Below are positions 25,888-34,345 of a stretch of 64,000 nt of DNA, one piece after another. Each line of letters opens with the position of its first letter. Within the stretch, counting starts at the first letter, position 1. The translations under genes and the position numbers were made by a program. The notes under the pieces are model-generated. The model searched no databases. It was not told the DNA's origin and was given only the letters and a program-made list of their open reading frames with translations. The stretch is from Nonomuraea terrae (GTDB taxonomy: Bacteria; Actinomycetota; Actinomycetes; Streptosporangiales; Streptosporangiaceae): positions 1-64,000 of the forward strand of contig NZ_SMKQ01000006.1 in NCBI RefSeq assembly GCF_004348995.1, given 5' to 3'.

Positions 25888-26472
25888 ATGACCGCTCAGA
25901 AGACGGCGCCGGAGACGATGGGGGAGACCGACGTCATCGACCTGCTCCAGGCCCAGCACGCCATGATCAGGGACCTGTTCGACGAGGTCGAGCAGGCGTC
26001 GGCCAAGGACCGCGCCGAGGCGTTCACCCGGCTCGTCCGGCTGCTGGCGGTGCACGAGACGGCCGAGGAGGAGATCGTCCACCCGTACGCCCGCCGCAAG
26101 ATCGACGGCGGCGACGAGGTGATCGACGACCGTCTCGCCGAGGAGAACGAGGCCAAGGAGCTGCTGAGCCGGATGGACCAGGCCGGTCCCGCCGCCCCCG
26201 ACTTCATGGAGAACCTCCTGATGCTGCGCGCAGCCGTGGAGGCGCACGCCCGCAGCGAGGAGCGCTACGAGTTCCTGCAGCTGCGCGCCCACACCAGCGA
26301 GGCCGAGCGGCGCTCGATGGCCGCCGGGGTCAAGGCGGCCGAGGCCATGGCGCCCACCCATCCGCACCCCGGCACCGAGTCGGCCACCAAGAACCTGCTC
26401 GTCGGCACGCCGGTCGCGATGATGGACCGGGTCCGCGACGTGATCCGCCAGACCATGGGCAAGAAACCCTGA
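25888..26472 (+). CDS. Hemerythrin HHE domain protein
   Basis: 194 residues from ATG 25888, with GGAGGGAG 6 bases upstream. The HHE domain spans about 15-145: LLQAQHAMIRDLFDEVE gives the first His, LLAVHETAEEEIVHPY gives HxxxE and the next His, and the C-terminal helix AAVEAHARSEERYEFLQL closes the four-helix bundle. Such proteins bind a di-iron site and sense or carry O2 or NO. It heads an operon with DUF2243 (1-base gap) and CtaG. The stress-type promoter and ferritin-like divergent neighbour fit oxidative or nitrosative stress. Confidence 0.92.
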   Translation: MTAQKTAPETMGETDVIDLLQAQHAMIRDLFDEVEQASAKDRAEAFTRLVRLLAVHETAEEEIVHPYARRKIDGGDEVIDDRLAEENEAKELLSRMDQAGPAAPDFMENLLMLRAAVEAHARSEERYEFLQLRAHTSEAERRSMAAGVKAAEAMAPTHPHPGTESATKNLLVGTPVAMMDRVRDVIRQTMGKKP

Positions 26473-26473
26473 C

Positions 26474-26992
26474 GTGGCGGACCGGAACGGCATCGCACTG
26501 CCCGGCACGATCCTGGGCGTCGGCCTTGGCGGTTTCGTCGACGGCATCCTGCTCCATCAGGTCCTGCAGTGGCACCACATGCTGAGCAGCACCGACACCG
26601 ACAACGCCGGCATCCGTTTCTACTCGCCCGACACCGTGCCGGGCCTGCGCATGAACACGCTGTGGGACGGCCTGTTCCACACCGTCACCTGGCTGGCCGT
26701 GCTCACGGGGCTCGGCCTGCTCTACGCCCGCGTCACCGGCTCGCGCGGCCGGGTGTGGCGCTCGCGTGCGCTCTGGGGGTGGGCCCTCGTCGGATGGGGG
26801 CTGTTCAACCTCGTGGAGGGAGTGATCGACCACCATCTGCTGGGCATCCACCACGTCCGCACGGGGCCGTACCAGCTCTCGTGGGACCTGGGCTTCCTGC
26901 TGCTCGGCGCGATTCTGGTCGCCGCCGGCTGGGCGCTGCAGCGTTCGGCCGGTCCGGTCGACCTGTGCCGTGACCGCGAACCGGCGCCGTGA
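26474..26992 (+). CDS. DUF2243 membrane protein
   Basis: 172 residues from GTG 26474. Four membrane helices: about 8-28, 65-85, 98-118 and 135-155. The family signature GGFVDGILLHQVLQWHHMLS is at about 20-39, with further conserved His in GVIDHHLLGIHHVR. The His-rich helices suggest metal or heme binding, but the function of the family is not established. It overlaps the CtaG gene by GTGA, which suggests a role near cytochrome oxidase assembly. Confidence 0.9.
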   Translation: MADRNGIALPGTILGVGLGGFVDGILLHQVLQWHHMLSSTDTDNAGIRFYSPDTVPGLRMNTLWDGLFHTVTWLAVLTGLGLLYARVTGSRGRVWRSRALWGWALVGWGLFNLVEGVIDHHLLGIHHVRTGPYQLSWDLGFLLLGAILVAAGWALQRSAGPVDLCRDREPAP

Positions 26993-27807
26993 CGCACCAC
27001 GCCCACGCCTTCGCCGCGGTGTCACCGGTCCTGCTCACGACGCTCGTGGCGGCGGCCGGCTACCTCCTGCTGGCGGCCCGCCTGCGGCGGGACCCGCGGG
27101 GGTGGCGCGGCCGCCGTACGGCGTCGTTCGCGGCCGGCGCGGTGCTGGTGGCCGCCGCCGCGGCGGGACCCGTCGCCGCCGCTGCCGCACATGACTTCCG
27201 CGCCCACATGGTGCAACACCTGCTCATCGGCATGCTGGCGCCGCTGCTGCTGGTGCTCGGCGCGCCGATGACGCTGCTGCTGCGCTCGCTGCCCGCCGCC
27301 CGCGCCCGCCGCCTCGGGGCGCTGCTGCGCGGGCGCGCCCTGCACGTCCTCGCCAACCCCGTCACCGCTCTGGTGCTGAGCGTCGGCGGCATGGTCGTCC
27401 TGTACTGCACGCCGCTCTACCGGCACACGGCCGGCAACGCCTGGCTGCACGAGGCGGTCCACGCGCATTTCCTGCTGTCCGGCTGCCTGTTCGCGTGGGT
27501 GATCGCCGGGCCCGACCCCGCCCCCCGCCGCCCGTCGGTGCCGGCGCGGCTGGTGGTGCTCGGCGTGGCGATCGCGGTGCACGCCGTTCTGTCACAGCTC
27601 ATGTACGCCGGCCTCCTGGTCGACCTGCCCGTACCGGACGAGCAGCGGCGGGGCGCGGCCGAGATCATGTACTACGGAGGGGACCTCGCCGAGCTGCTGC
27701 TCGCCGTGGCCCTGGCCACCGGCTGGCGGCCCCGCCGGGCGCCCGCGCACACTACGGCCAGGGCGATGGTTACCGGAAAGCCGGTTCGTCATAGGATTTT
27801 CGGTTAA
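26989..27807 (+). CDS. CtaG-like cytochrome c oxidase assembly protein
   Basis: 272 residues from GTG 26989. Seven predicted membrane helices. Family features are HDFRAHMVQHLLIGMLAPLL at about 68-87, YRHTAGNAWLHEAVHAHFLL at about 145-164 and the closing MYYGGDLAELLLAVAL. The caa3_CtaG family is thought to help assemble the copper site of cytochrome c oxidase. It is third in the hemerythrin-DUF2243 operon. No oxidase subunit gene is nearby. Confidence 0.9.
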   Translation: MTHHAHAFAAVSPVLLTTLVAAAGYLLLAARLRRDPRGWRGRRTASFAAGAVLVAAAAAGPVAAAAAHDFRAHMVQHLLIGMLAPLLLVLGAPMTLLLRSLPAARARRLGALLRGRALHVLANPVTALVLSVGGMVVLYCTPLYRHTAGNAWLHEAVHAHFLLSGCLFAWVIAGPDPAPRRPSVPARLVVLGVAIAVHAVLSQLMYAGLLVDLPVPDEQRRGAAEIMYYGGDLAELLLAVALATGWRPRRAPAHTTARAMVTGKPVRHRIFG

Positions 27808-27873
27808 CGAGAGATTGCAGGCTCCCCGGCGCTCCGGCACGACGGCCCGCGACCGGGGATGGAGGCGAAGGCC

Positions 27874-28194
27874 GTGAGTGTGACCGATGACCGTCCGTCC
27901 CGGTGGACTTTCCTGACCCACCATGCCCGCGTGCTGGTGGAGATCGCCCGAGATCCCGAGATCCGCCTGCGCGACATCGCCGCCAGCATCGGCATCACCG
28001 AGCGCGCGGTGCAGGGCATCGTCCGCGACCTGTACGAGGCCGGCTACCTCCACCGCGACAAGGTCGGCCGGCGCAACCGCTACAGCCTCAACCTCGACCG
28101 CACGTTCCGCTACCCGACCGAGGCCGGGTTGCCGGTCCGGGTGCTGATCGAGCTCTTCGCCCAGCACGACATGCACCGCAACGAGGAAGGCTGA
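27874..28194 (+). CDS. Small winged-helix regulator (MarR/ArsR-like)
   Basis: 106 residues from GTG 27874, chosen because GGAGG lies 9 bases upstream; ATG 27859 is an alternative without one. A winged helix covers about 15-80: VLVEIARDPEIRLRDIAASI then GITERAVQGIVRDLYEAGYL, with the wing HRDKVGRRNRYSLN. The tail is short, with no obvious ligand domain. It may be autoregulatory. It is convergent with the SpoIIE gene. Confidence 0.85.
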   Translation: MSVTDDRPSRWTFLTHHARVLVEIARDPEIRLRDIAASIGITERAVQGIVRDLYEAGYLHRDKVGRRNRYSLNLDRTFRYPTEAGLPVRVLIELFAQHDMHRNEEG

Positions 28195-28196
28195 CC

Positions 28197-28247
28197 GCGC
28201 CGCCTCAGCGCCGCCTCAGCCGGTCTCTGAGCCGGTCTCTGAGCCGG
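28197..28247. repeat. Short tandem repeats at the 3' end of the phosphatase gene
   Basis: GCGCCGCCTCA occurs twice, then GCCGGTCTCTGA twice at 28219-28230 and 28231-28242 plus a partial third copy. The second set encodes the terminal SETGSETG of the phosphatase, so its C-terminus was probably extended by slippage. Confidence 0.6.
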
Positions 28248-30285
28248 GGGGCAGGCGCAGGGCGATCATCGCCACGTCGTCGTCGGCCTTGCGCGGCAGG
28301 AAGCTCAGCAGGTCGTCGCAGAACCTGTCCAGCGGCGCCCGGCACAACGCCGCGGCCCGCTCGCGCAGCCGGTCGAAGCCCTTGTCGAGGTGCTCGCCCG
28401 GGCGTTCGACCAGGCCGTCGGTGTAGAGCAGCAGCGTGCTCTCGGGGGGCAGCGGCTCCCGCGCCGACGTGCATGGTCTGTCGTACGGGATGCCGAGCAG
28501 CGGGTTGGCCGCGCCCTCCAGGAAACACGTCCTGCCCTCGGCGGTGACCAGCAGCGGCGGCGGATGCCCGCTGACCGAGTAGTTGAGCGCGTGCCCGCCG
28601 GCGCGGCGTTCGACCCGGGCCAGCACGCACGTGGCCGTCTCCTCGGCGTAGAGGGTCTTCATCGCCGCGTTCAGCCGGGCCAGGATGTGGCCGGGCGGCT
28701 CCTGACGATCGACGACCAGGGCCCTGAGCATGTTGCGCAGCTGGCCCATCGCGACGGCGGCCCGCAGGTCGTGGCCCGCGACGTCGCCGATGGCCAGCAC
28801 GGTGGCCCCGTCGGGCAGCACGAACGAGTCGTACCAGTCGCCGCCCACCTCCGCGGCGGTCGGGCTGGCCCGGTAGCGGGCGGTGATCTGCAGGCCGGGC
28901 ACGCGCGGCGGCTCCGCCAGCAGGCTGTGCTGCAGCGCCAGCGCGATGCGGTGGGTGCGCTGGAAGCGCATCGCGCTGTTCAGCCGGTCGTGCATCTGGT
29001 CGATCATCTCGCGCAGCAGGGCCAGGTCGCTCTGGCCGATCGGCGGCCGGTCGCCGCAGATGGACGCGGTCACCACGGCGGCGACCGCCCCGTCCACCAC
29101 GACGGGCACGACCGCGACGCAGTGTCCCCCGGTGGTCTCCAGCCACACCCGCGTCCCCTTGGGCACGAGATCCGCCGGAGGCTCTCCCGGAGGGAACGTC
29201 TTGCGGAACGGCCGCCGGCGGCGGATGGCGCGCGCCAGCCTGCCGTCCGGCGGATGGCGTTCCTCGCTGAACGGCGGCAGCCGCGGCAGGCCGTCGCGCA
29301 CGGCGGTCGCCACGCGTTCCAGCAGGAAGTCGCCGCCGCGCGAGAGGTCCTCGGACAGGTCGATCACCCAGTGGAAGCCGCAGCCGTCGGCGAGCTCCGG
29401 CACGATGACGTTCGCGAGCGCGTTCAGCATCTCGTCCACACTCGTCAGGTCGGACGTCGCCGCGGCGGCGGAGTCGAGCAGCCGCCTGCGGCGCTGCCCC
29501 TGCCACTGGTCCTCGATGTCGCTGGCCGTGCCGACCCACTCCACCAGGTGGCCGTCCTCCCGCACCGGGACGCCGCGCGCCAGGAAATGGCGGTAGCCGC
29601 CGTCCTCCGTGCGCAGGCGGTAGACGCGTTCCCACGGCGTTTCCGGGTCGTTGATCGCGCGCGCCCAGGACTCGATCGAGAGCGGGCGGTCGTCGGGGTG
29701 GAGGGCGTCCAGCCAGCCCGCACCGCGGTACTCCTCCCACGTCTGGCCGGTCACCCGTTCCCACCCGGGGCTCGGGACGATCACCTTGCCCTCGGGGTCG
29801 GTCACCCAGATGGCGTCCGCGCTGACGCGCATCAGGCTGTGGTAGCGGCGCAGGATGCGGCGCCGCTCGTCGGCGACCTCCTGCAGCCGCCGCGCCACCT
29901 CGACCTGCTCGGTCACCTCCATGAACACGGCCAGCACACCGTGCGCGCCGCCGTCGAAGGAGATCCGGGACAGGCTGAAGGTGAAGTACCGCTCGCCGCC
30001 GGTCGGGCCGGTCAGCGGGTCGGGGCCGGGCGCGCCCGTGCGGACCACCGGCGCGCCCGTCGTGTACACCGCGTCGAACAGGAGCATGTGCTCGCGCTCG
30101 GCGAGCCCGGGGAACGCCGTCCTGAGCGGCGACCCGATGACGCAGTCGCCGAACAGCGTCCGGTACCTCGCGTTCGTGTACACCAGCCGGTGGTCGGGGC
30201 CCCTGGTCACCGCGATGGCCACCGGCGCCGGGTCGAGCACCTCGAACGCCAGCCCGCTGATGCCCTCGTCGTGGACGTCGTGCAT
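28216..30285 (-). CDS. PAS-PAS-GAF-SpoIIE (PP2C) sensor phosphatase
   Basis: 689 residues from ATG 30285, with AGGGGAAG upstream. PAS 1 at about 10-130 (FEVLDPAPVAIAVTRGPDHR). PAS 2 with PAC at about 150-270 (VSADAIWVTDPEGKVIVPSP, WVGTASDIEDQW). GAF-like region at about 285-450. SpoIIE phosphatase at about 480-680, with metal-site motifs GGDWYDSFVLPDG and LAIGDVAGHD, then SGHPPPLLV, LLLYTDGLVERPG and DDDVAMIALRL. It is a soluble partner-switching phosphatase that would dephosphorylate an anti-anti-sigma factor. The RsbW-like kinase at 16.4 kb is the only visible partner class. Confidence 0.93.
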   Translation of the reverse strand: MHDVHDEGISGLAFEVLDPAPVAIAVTRGPDHRLVYTNARYRTLFGDCVIGSPLRTAFPGLAEREHMLLFDAVYTTGAPVVRTGAPGPDPLTGPTGGERYFTFSLSRISFDGGAHGVLAVFMEVTEQVEVARRLQEVADERRRILRRYHSLMRVSADAIWVTDPEGKVIVPSPGWERVTGQTWEEYRGAGWLDALHPDDRPLSIESWARAINDPETPWERVYRLRTEDGGYRHFLARGVPVREDGHLVEWVGTASDIEDQWQGQRRRRLLDSAAAATSDLTSVDEMLNALANVIVPELADGCGFHWVIDLSEDLSRGGDFLLERVATAVRDGLPRLPPFSEERHPPDGRLARAIRRRRPFRKTFPPGEPPADLVPKGTRVWLETTGGHCVAVVPVVVDGAVAAVVTASICGDRPPIGQSDLALLREMIDQMHDRLNSAMRFQRTHRIALALQHSLLAEPPRVPGLQITARYRASPTAAEVGGDWYDSFVLPDGATVLAIGDVAGHDLRAAVAMGQLRNMLRALVVDRQEPPGHILARLNAAMKTLYAEETATCVLARVERRAGGHALNYSVSGHPPPLLVTAEGRTCFLEGAANPLLGIPYDRPCTSAREPLPPESTLLLYTDGLVERPGEHLDKGFDRLRERAAALCRAPLDRFCDDLLSFLPRKADDDVAMIALRLPPGSETGSETG

Positions 30286-30377
30286 GGCGGCTTCCCCTGA
30301 ATTGCGGCCTTTCGCCGGGACGGGAAATCCCCGTGCAACGAGTCTCGCACGCAGAGTCGCCGCAGGTCACAGCGGGG

Positions 30378-31130
30378 TTACCCGCCGTGCTTGACGACCC
30401 ACTCCGAGACGGCGGCGGCGATGGCGGCGGGCTGATCCTCCGGGGTGTGGTGGCCGGCGACGGCGTCGTGCTCGGCGGTCTCCAGGGACGCCATGGTGGC
30501 CGCGCACCAGGCGATCGTCTCCGGCGTCCACATCGTGCCCGGCCCGGGGCGGAAGCCGATCAGCAGCTTGGGGACCTCCGGGCTTGCCGCCGCCCACCGG
30601 CCGAACTCCTCCATCCTGGCCACGACGTCGGCGGGCTGCCCGCCCAGCGGCAGCGACCGGGCCCAGCGCAGCAGCGGAACCCGGCTCTCCCGCGTCGGGT
30701 ACGGCCGCAGGTACGCCGCCACGTCCTGCTCGGCGAGCGGCGTCGCCATGGTGGCGGGCAGCCCCTGCCGGAGGTGGTCCTCGCCGTCGAGGATCATCGT
30801 CTCGCCCACGCCCTCCGTCTTGATCGCCCGGAACGTCTCCCGGCCGCCCTCGGGGAGCTCCTCCCAGCTCATCGGCTTGACGACGGACTCGGTGAAGGCG
30901 ATCCCGCGCACCCGGCCCGGATGGCGGGCGGCCCAGTCGAAGGCCAGGGCGCCGCCCCAGTCGTGCCCGACGAGCACCACGTCCTCCAGGCCGAGGGCGT
31001 CGAACCAGGCGTCGAGGTAGCGCGCGTGCTCGGCGAACGAGTAGCCGATCGCGGGTTCGCCGGACGCGCCCATGCCGATCAGGTCGGGGGCCAGGCGGCG
31101 GCCGTACGCGACGGCGGGCATGACCTCGCG
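30378..31130 (-). pseudogene. Haloalkane dehalogenase-like hydrolase, 5'-truncated
   Basis: About 250 of the usual 295 residues remain. It begins REVMPAVAYGRRLAPDLIGM, which in the family follows a 45-residue N-terminus with the HGNPTSS oxyanion/halide-binding loop. Present are the nucleophile motif GHDWGGALAFDWA, a cap domain and the late His in VAGHHTPEDQP. Similarity stops at 31130, exactly where a TetR gene fragment begins on the other strand. An ATG at 31121 keeps the frame open, but the missing halide-site loop makes activity unlikely. Confidence 0.75.
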
Positions 31131-31519
31131 CGACTTCCCACGCCCGTGAGCTGGAGGCGCTCATCGCCGCCCTGGAGCGGCTGGCCACCCCCCAGGAACG
31201 GCTGAAGGCGCTGCTGCGCGGCTGGGTGGAGCAGCGCGACCTCACCGCCCGGCACGGCTGCCCCACCGGCAGCCTCGCCTCCGAGCTCGACGAACGCGGC
31301 GACGGCCTCGACCGGGCCGTCGCCGGCGTCATGGCGCGGCTGCTCGACTGGGCGGAGGGCCAGTTCGCGGCCATGGGACGCGACGACGCGCGTGAGCTCG
31401 CCGTCGCCCCGCTGGGGGCGTACCAGGGCGCGGCGCTGCTGACCAACACCTTCCGCGACCCCGGCCTCGTGGAGGCGGAGGGACGCCACCTCGAACGCTG
31501 GATCGACACCCTCGCCTGA
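31131..31519 (+). pseudogene. TetR regulator, 5'-truncated (C-terminal ligand domain only)
   Basis: Reads ARELEALIAALERLATPQER, LKALLRGWVEQRDLTARHGC, PTGSLASELDERGDGLDRAV, ending HLERWIDTLA. That is the C-terminal domain of the TetR group with a Cys-Pro-x-Gly-Ser motif. The DNA-binding N-terminus is gone and an in-frame TGA lies at 31121. GTG 31226 could start a short product without DNA binding. It was once divergent from the dehalogenase gene; a single deletion removed both 5' ends and their shared promoter. Confidence 0.7.
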
Positions 31520-31640
31520 GCCCATGGAAAACCGGTGGAGCCGGTACGCGGCGCCGGGCTAACGTGAGGACACGAAGGCCCAGGACAGCGGCGCACCGGC
31601 ATCGCCGGAGAGCGTTCCGCGCATCGGGGCCATTCCTGGC

Positions 31641-31680
31641 AAGGTCTTACAAGACCCGAGGTTCGACTCCTCTTGGGGCG
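31641..31680 (+). other. tRNA 3'-end-like remnant
   Basis: CGAGG-TTCGACT-CCTCT (31657-31673) has the sequence of a tRNA T-arm with the GGTTCGANTCC signature and four of five stem pairs. TTGGGGCG follows as an acceptor-like 3' strand. Just upstream, GGTC-TTACAA-GACC could be an anticodon or variable-arm hairpin. No D-arm or 5' acceptor strand is present upstream, so this is not a working tRNA. A 3' piece of a tRNA is what site-specific integration or its excision leaves behind. No integrase is in the window. Confidence 0.4.
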
Positions 31681-31813
31681 GCCCCCGGGCGATCGCACAC
31701 GACGGCGAGGCCTTGCGGACTCCCGCCCGCCCCCGGGCGGTCCGGGGAGGTCCCCGCCGCGCCGCCGGCGGTCCCCGGGGGCCGTCTTCTTCCCGCCCCG
31801 ACGGAGGTACGCA

Positions 31814-32473
31814 GTGGCACACGTGACCGTGATGGAGTGGCAGCGCGTCCTGATGTACGTGGACGGGCGGCTGCGCCGCGTCCTCGAGCCGGGCCGGCAC
31901 CGTCACCGCGCCCGGCGCACGACCCTGCTCACCGTCGACCTGCGGCCCCGGCTGCTCAACGTGCCCGGCCAGGAGGTCCTCACCTCCGACGGCGTCAGCG
32001 TCCGGGTCACCGTGACGGCGCGGTGGAAGGTCGCCGACGTCGTCGCCTTCACCGGCGCCGCCGCCGCGCCGGAGCAGTTCCTGTACGCGACCCTCCAGGA
32101 CGCCGTCCGTGAGCGGGTCTCCGGCCTGACGCTGGAGGCGGCGCTCGCCGACCGGTCCGCGCTGTCCGACGGGCTGACGGAGCCGGCCCAGGCGGCGGTC
32201 ACGGAGCTCGGCATCGAGGTCTCCGACGTCCGCGTACGCGACCTCATGCTGCCCGGCGAGCTGCGGCGGGCCGCCATGGACGCCGTGGTCGCGCGCGAGC
32301 GTGGCAAGGCGGCGCTGGAGGAGGCGCGGGCCGAGGCGGCGGCGCTGCGCTCGCTGGCCAACACCGCGCGCCTGATCGAGGAGCACCCTGCCCTGCTGCG
32401 GCTGCGTACGCTCCAGGTCGCCGCCGACCGCCAGACCACGCTCGTCCTCGACCCGCGCGCGGGCGAGGGCTGA
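31814..32473 (+). CDS. SPFH/Band 7 domain protein (slipin-like)
   Basis: 219 residues from GTG 31814, with GGAGG 7 bases upstream. The SPFH domain covers about 1-160: EWQRVLMYVDGRLRRVLEPG, RPRLLNVPGQEVLTSDGVSV, TARWKVADVVAFTG. The slipin-like tail is DVRVRDLMLPGELRRAAMDA then VVARERGKAALEEARAEAAA. It lacks the usual N-terminal membrane hairpin, so membrane association would need a partner or lipid contact. Band 7 proteins oligomerise into membrane scaffolds. It is a single-gene unit ending at a strong hairpin. Confidence 0.88.
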   Translation: MAHVTVMEWQRVLMYVDGRLRRVLEPGRHRHRARRTTLLTVDLRPRLLNVPGQEVLTSDGVSVRVTVTARWKVADVVAFTGAAAAPEQFLYATLQDAVRERVSGLTLEAALADRSALSDGLTEPAQAAVTELGIEVSDVRVRDLMLPGELRRAAMDAVVARERGKAALEEARAEAAALRSLANTARLIEEHPALLRLRTLQVAADRQTTLVLDPRAGEG

Positions 32474-32507
32474 CCCGGCCCGGGGGCCTGCGCACCCCCG
32501 AGCCGGG
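32474..32507. terminator. Rho-independent-type terminator
   Basis: CCCGGC plus CGGGGG pair with CCCCCG plus GCCGGG around a short loop with one mismatch, followed by CCTCTT. It starts right after the SPFH stop codon, between convergent genes. Confidence 0.7.
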
Positions 32508-32539
32508 CCTCTTCACGGGGCGTCTCCTGCAGGCGTCCT

Positions 32540-34018
32540 TTACGGAGCGATGCCGACGCCGCCGCGGCGGGCCCACGCCCGCTCCTGCGCCGCCGTCAGC
32601 GCCGGCCAGTGGCGGGCGCCCGGACGCGGCAGCACCCGCGAGGCGTAGTCACCCGGGACGAACGCGGGGTCGAAGAAGCAGCCCGTGCCGTAGGCCGCGT
32701 CGAACGTCGGGCAGGACGCCGCCACCGACGCGGGCGTGGGCTTGTCACCGGTGCGTACCCACGACGACAACGCCGACATCACGGCGGCGTACTCCGCGGT
32801 GCTCAGCTCGCTGTGCTCGCTCTCCCGGGTGAAGGTCTGCACCAGCCGGCCGCCGGAGCCCGCGCCCCGCAGGCTGGCCCGGTAGGCCGACTCGTGCTCG
32901 ACGAACGCCGTGGGGTCGTCGATCGCGTGCATGGTCAGCACCGGGATCGGCACCGCGCCCGTGACGTCGCTGTCGAACGACAGGTCCCGCACCGCCGACG
33001 GGTCGGCCGAGAACCGCTCGACCCCGGCGTTCAGCGCCTCGTCGTCGTGCGAGCCGGTGTAGCGGATGGTCTGGTTGCCGAACGGGTTCCGGCCGCCGAG
33101 CCGGTTGTGCACGATGTCGCGGAAGGTGAAGGTGGCGAAGCGCAGGTGGGACTCGAGGGTCCGCTCGGGGATCTTCGTCACCGCGAGGATGTCGTCCAGG
33201 TTGCGCTGCTGCTCCGCCGTACGCTCCGCGGGCGGCAGGTCGTAGCCGGTGCACTCGCGCAGCCGCGCGCGCAGGCCGGTCGTCGTCATCGTCGAGTCCT
33301 CGCGCAGGCCCATCCAGAGCGGATACTGCGGCTCCGACGGGCGCGGGTGGTTGCGGCAGTAGTACTGGTAGACCACCCGCAGGTCCACCCGGTAGTCGTA
33401 GCCGCGGGTGGCGCCCGCCAGCACGCCGTTGGTGAGCAGCACCCCGTCGTAGCGCCGGCCGTAGATCTCGGCGACCTTGGCGGCGACGTTCCCGCCCCAG
33501 GACTGGCCGTGCGCGAACGTCAGCTTCGGCTCGCCGAACGTCTTCACGAACAGCCGCCGCAGGTTCTCGGTGTCCTCGGCGGCCATCCGGGTGCCGTAGC
33601 CGCCGCGGCGGTAGGCCGAGCCGGCCCAGGCGTACCCCTCGCGGACCATCACCGACCAGCGGGCCAGGTCTTCGGGGCTGCGCTCGGGGTCGGAGGACTC
33701 GGTGAGGTCCGGGCCGCCGTGGGCGTGCACGACCAGGGAGCCGTTCCAGTCGCGCGGGACGGCGATCGTGTAGTAGGCGCCGTTCGCGTCCTGCCCGCCG
33801 TAGCAGGTGGCCTGGTCGGCCAGCTCAGCCGGGCAGGGCGCGACCTCGGGGCCCGTCGCCGCGCTCGCGGACGCGGCGGGCGCCATGAGCACGGGCGCCA
33901 TCAGCATGGGCGCGATGAGCGCGGACGCCATGATCACGGAGCCCGCCGCGGCGCGCCGGCGGAACGGGGATCGGAGGGGAGTGCGGGGGATGCGGCCAGG
34001 GGCCTGGCTGATGTCCAC
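32540..34018 (-). CDS. Secreted alpha/beta hydrolase
   Basis: 492 residues from GTG 34018, with AAGGAGG 9 bases upstream. Signal peptide at 1-54 with an unusual repeat-like core (MASALIAPMLMAPVLMAPAA). Oxyanion region VVHAHGGPD near 97; nucleophile elbow FAHGQSWGGNVAAKVAE near 168-184; acid region HAIDDPTAFVEH near 360; His in ESEHSELSTAEY near 400. The Cys pattern (C62, C72 and others) fits an exported protein. Probably an esterase or peptidase-type hydrolase; the substrate is unknown. Confidence 0.87.
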   Translation of the reverse strand: MDISQAPGRIPRTPLRSPFRRRAAAGSVIMASALIAPMLMAPVLMAPAASASAATGPEVAPCPAELADQATCYGGQDANGAYYTIAVPRDWNGSLVVHAHGGPDLTESSDPERSPEDLARWSVMVREGYAWAGSAYRRGGYGTRMAAEDTENLRRLFVKTFGEPKLTFAHGQSWGGNVAAKVAEIYGRRYDGVLLTNGVLAGATRGYDYRVDLRVVYQYYCRNHPRPSEPQYPLWMGLREDSTMTTTGLRARLRECTGYDLPPAERTAEQQRNLDDILAVTKIPERTLESHLRFATFTFRDIVHNRLGGRNPFGNQTIRYTGSHDDEALNAGVERFSADPSAVRDLSFDSDVTGAVPIPVLTMHAIDDPTAFVEHESAYRASLRGAGSGGRLVQTFTRESEHSELSTAEYAAVMSALSSWVRTGDKPTPASVAASCPTFDAAYGTGCFFDPAFVPGDYASRVLPRPGARHWPALTAAQERAWARRGGVGIAP

Positions 34019-34345
34019 GGAAGTGGTCCTCCTTCGTCACGCCGCGCCTCACTGCGACGCGGCCCCCCGATCGTAGGAAGGAAGATCTGTTAAGCGAATG
34101 TTTCGTCGATTCTGTTCATCATTCGTGGCCGGAACGCGCCGTGGGGGCCGCCGACACGATCGGCGGCCCCCACTACCCGGTTACGTCCCGCGAGGAGAAC
34201 GGGTCAGCCCCAGCTCACACACCTGACCGTGTGCTCCCTCCGCGCGACAGCCCCATACCCGACATACGGTCATGAAACGGGCGTAGTTCGCGGGATCGCG
34301 AGCCCGGATCCCGGGTAGAAGGAGGGGTTCGGAAGGGAGGATGCC
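34019..34345. other. Divergent intergenic region with a perfect hairpin
   Basis: The 327 bases between the secreted hydrolase and htpX contain a perfect 14-bp inverted repeat (GTGGGGGCCGCCGA at 34141-34154 and its complement at 34160-34173, 5-base loop). A terminator-like hairpin between divergent genes is unusual. A 30-codon frame on the minus strand (34272 to 34181, MTVCRVWGCRAEGAHGQVCE) ends just before it, so a short transcript may be terminated there. No ribosome binding site supports the small frame. Confidence 0.5.

Noticed and set aside
31641..31680. Functional tRNA gene
   Set aside because: No D-arm or 5' acceptor strand and a mismatch in the T-stem.
34250..34330. GGGTAG stress promoter for htpX
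   Set aside because: GGGTAG is present but no GTTT-like element lies 14-16 bases upstream.
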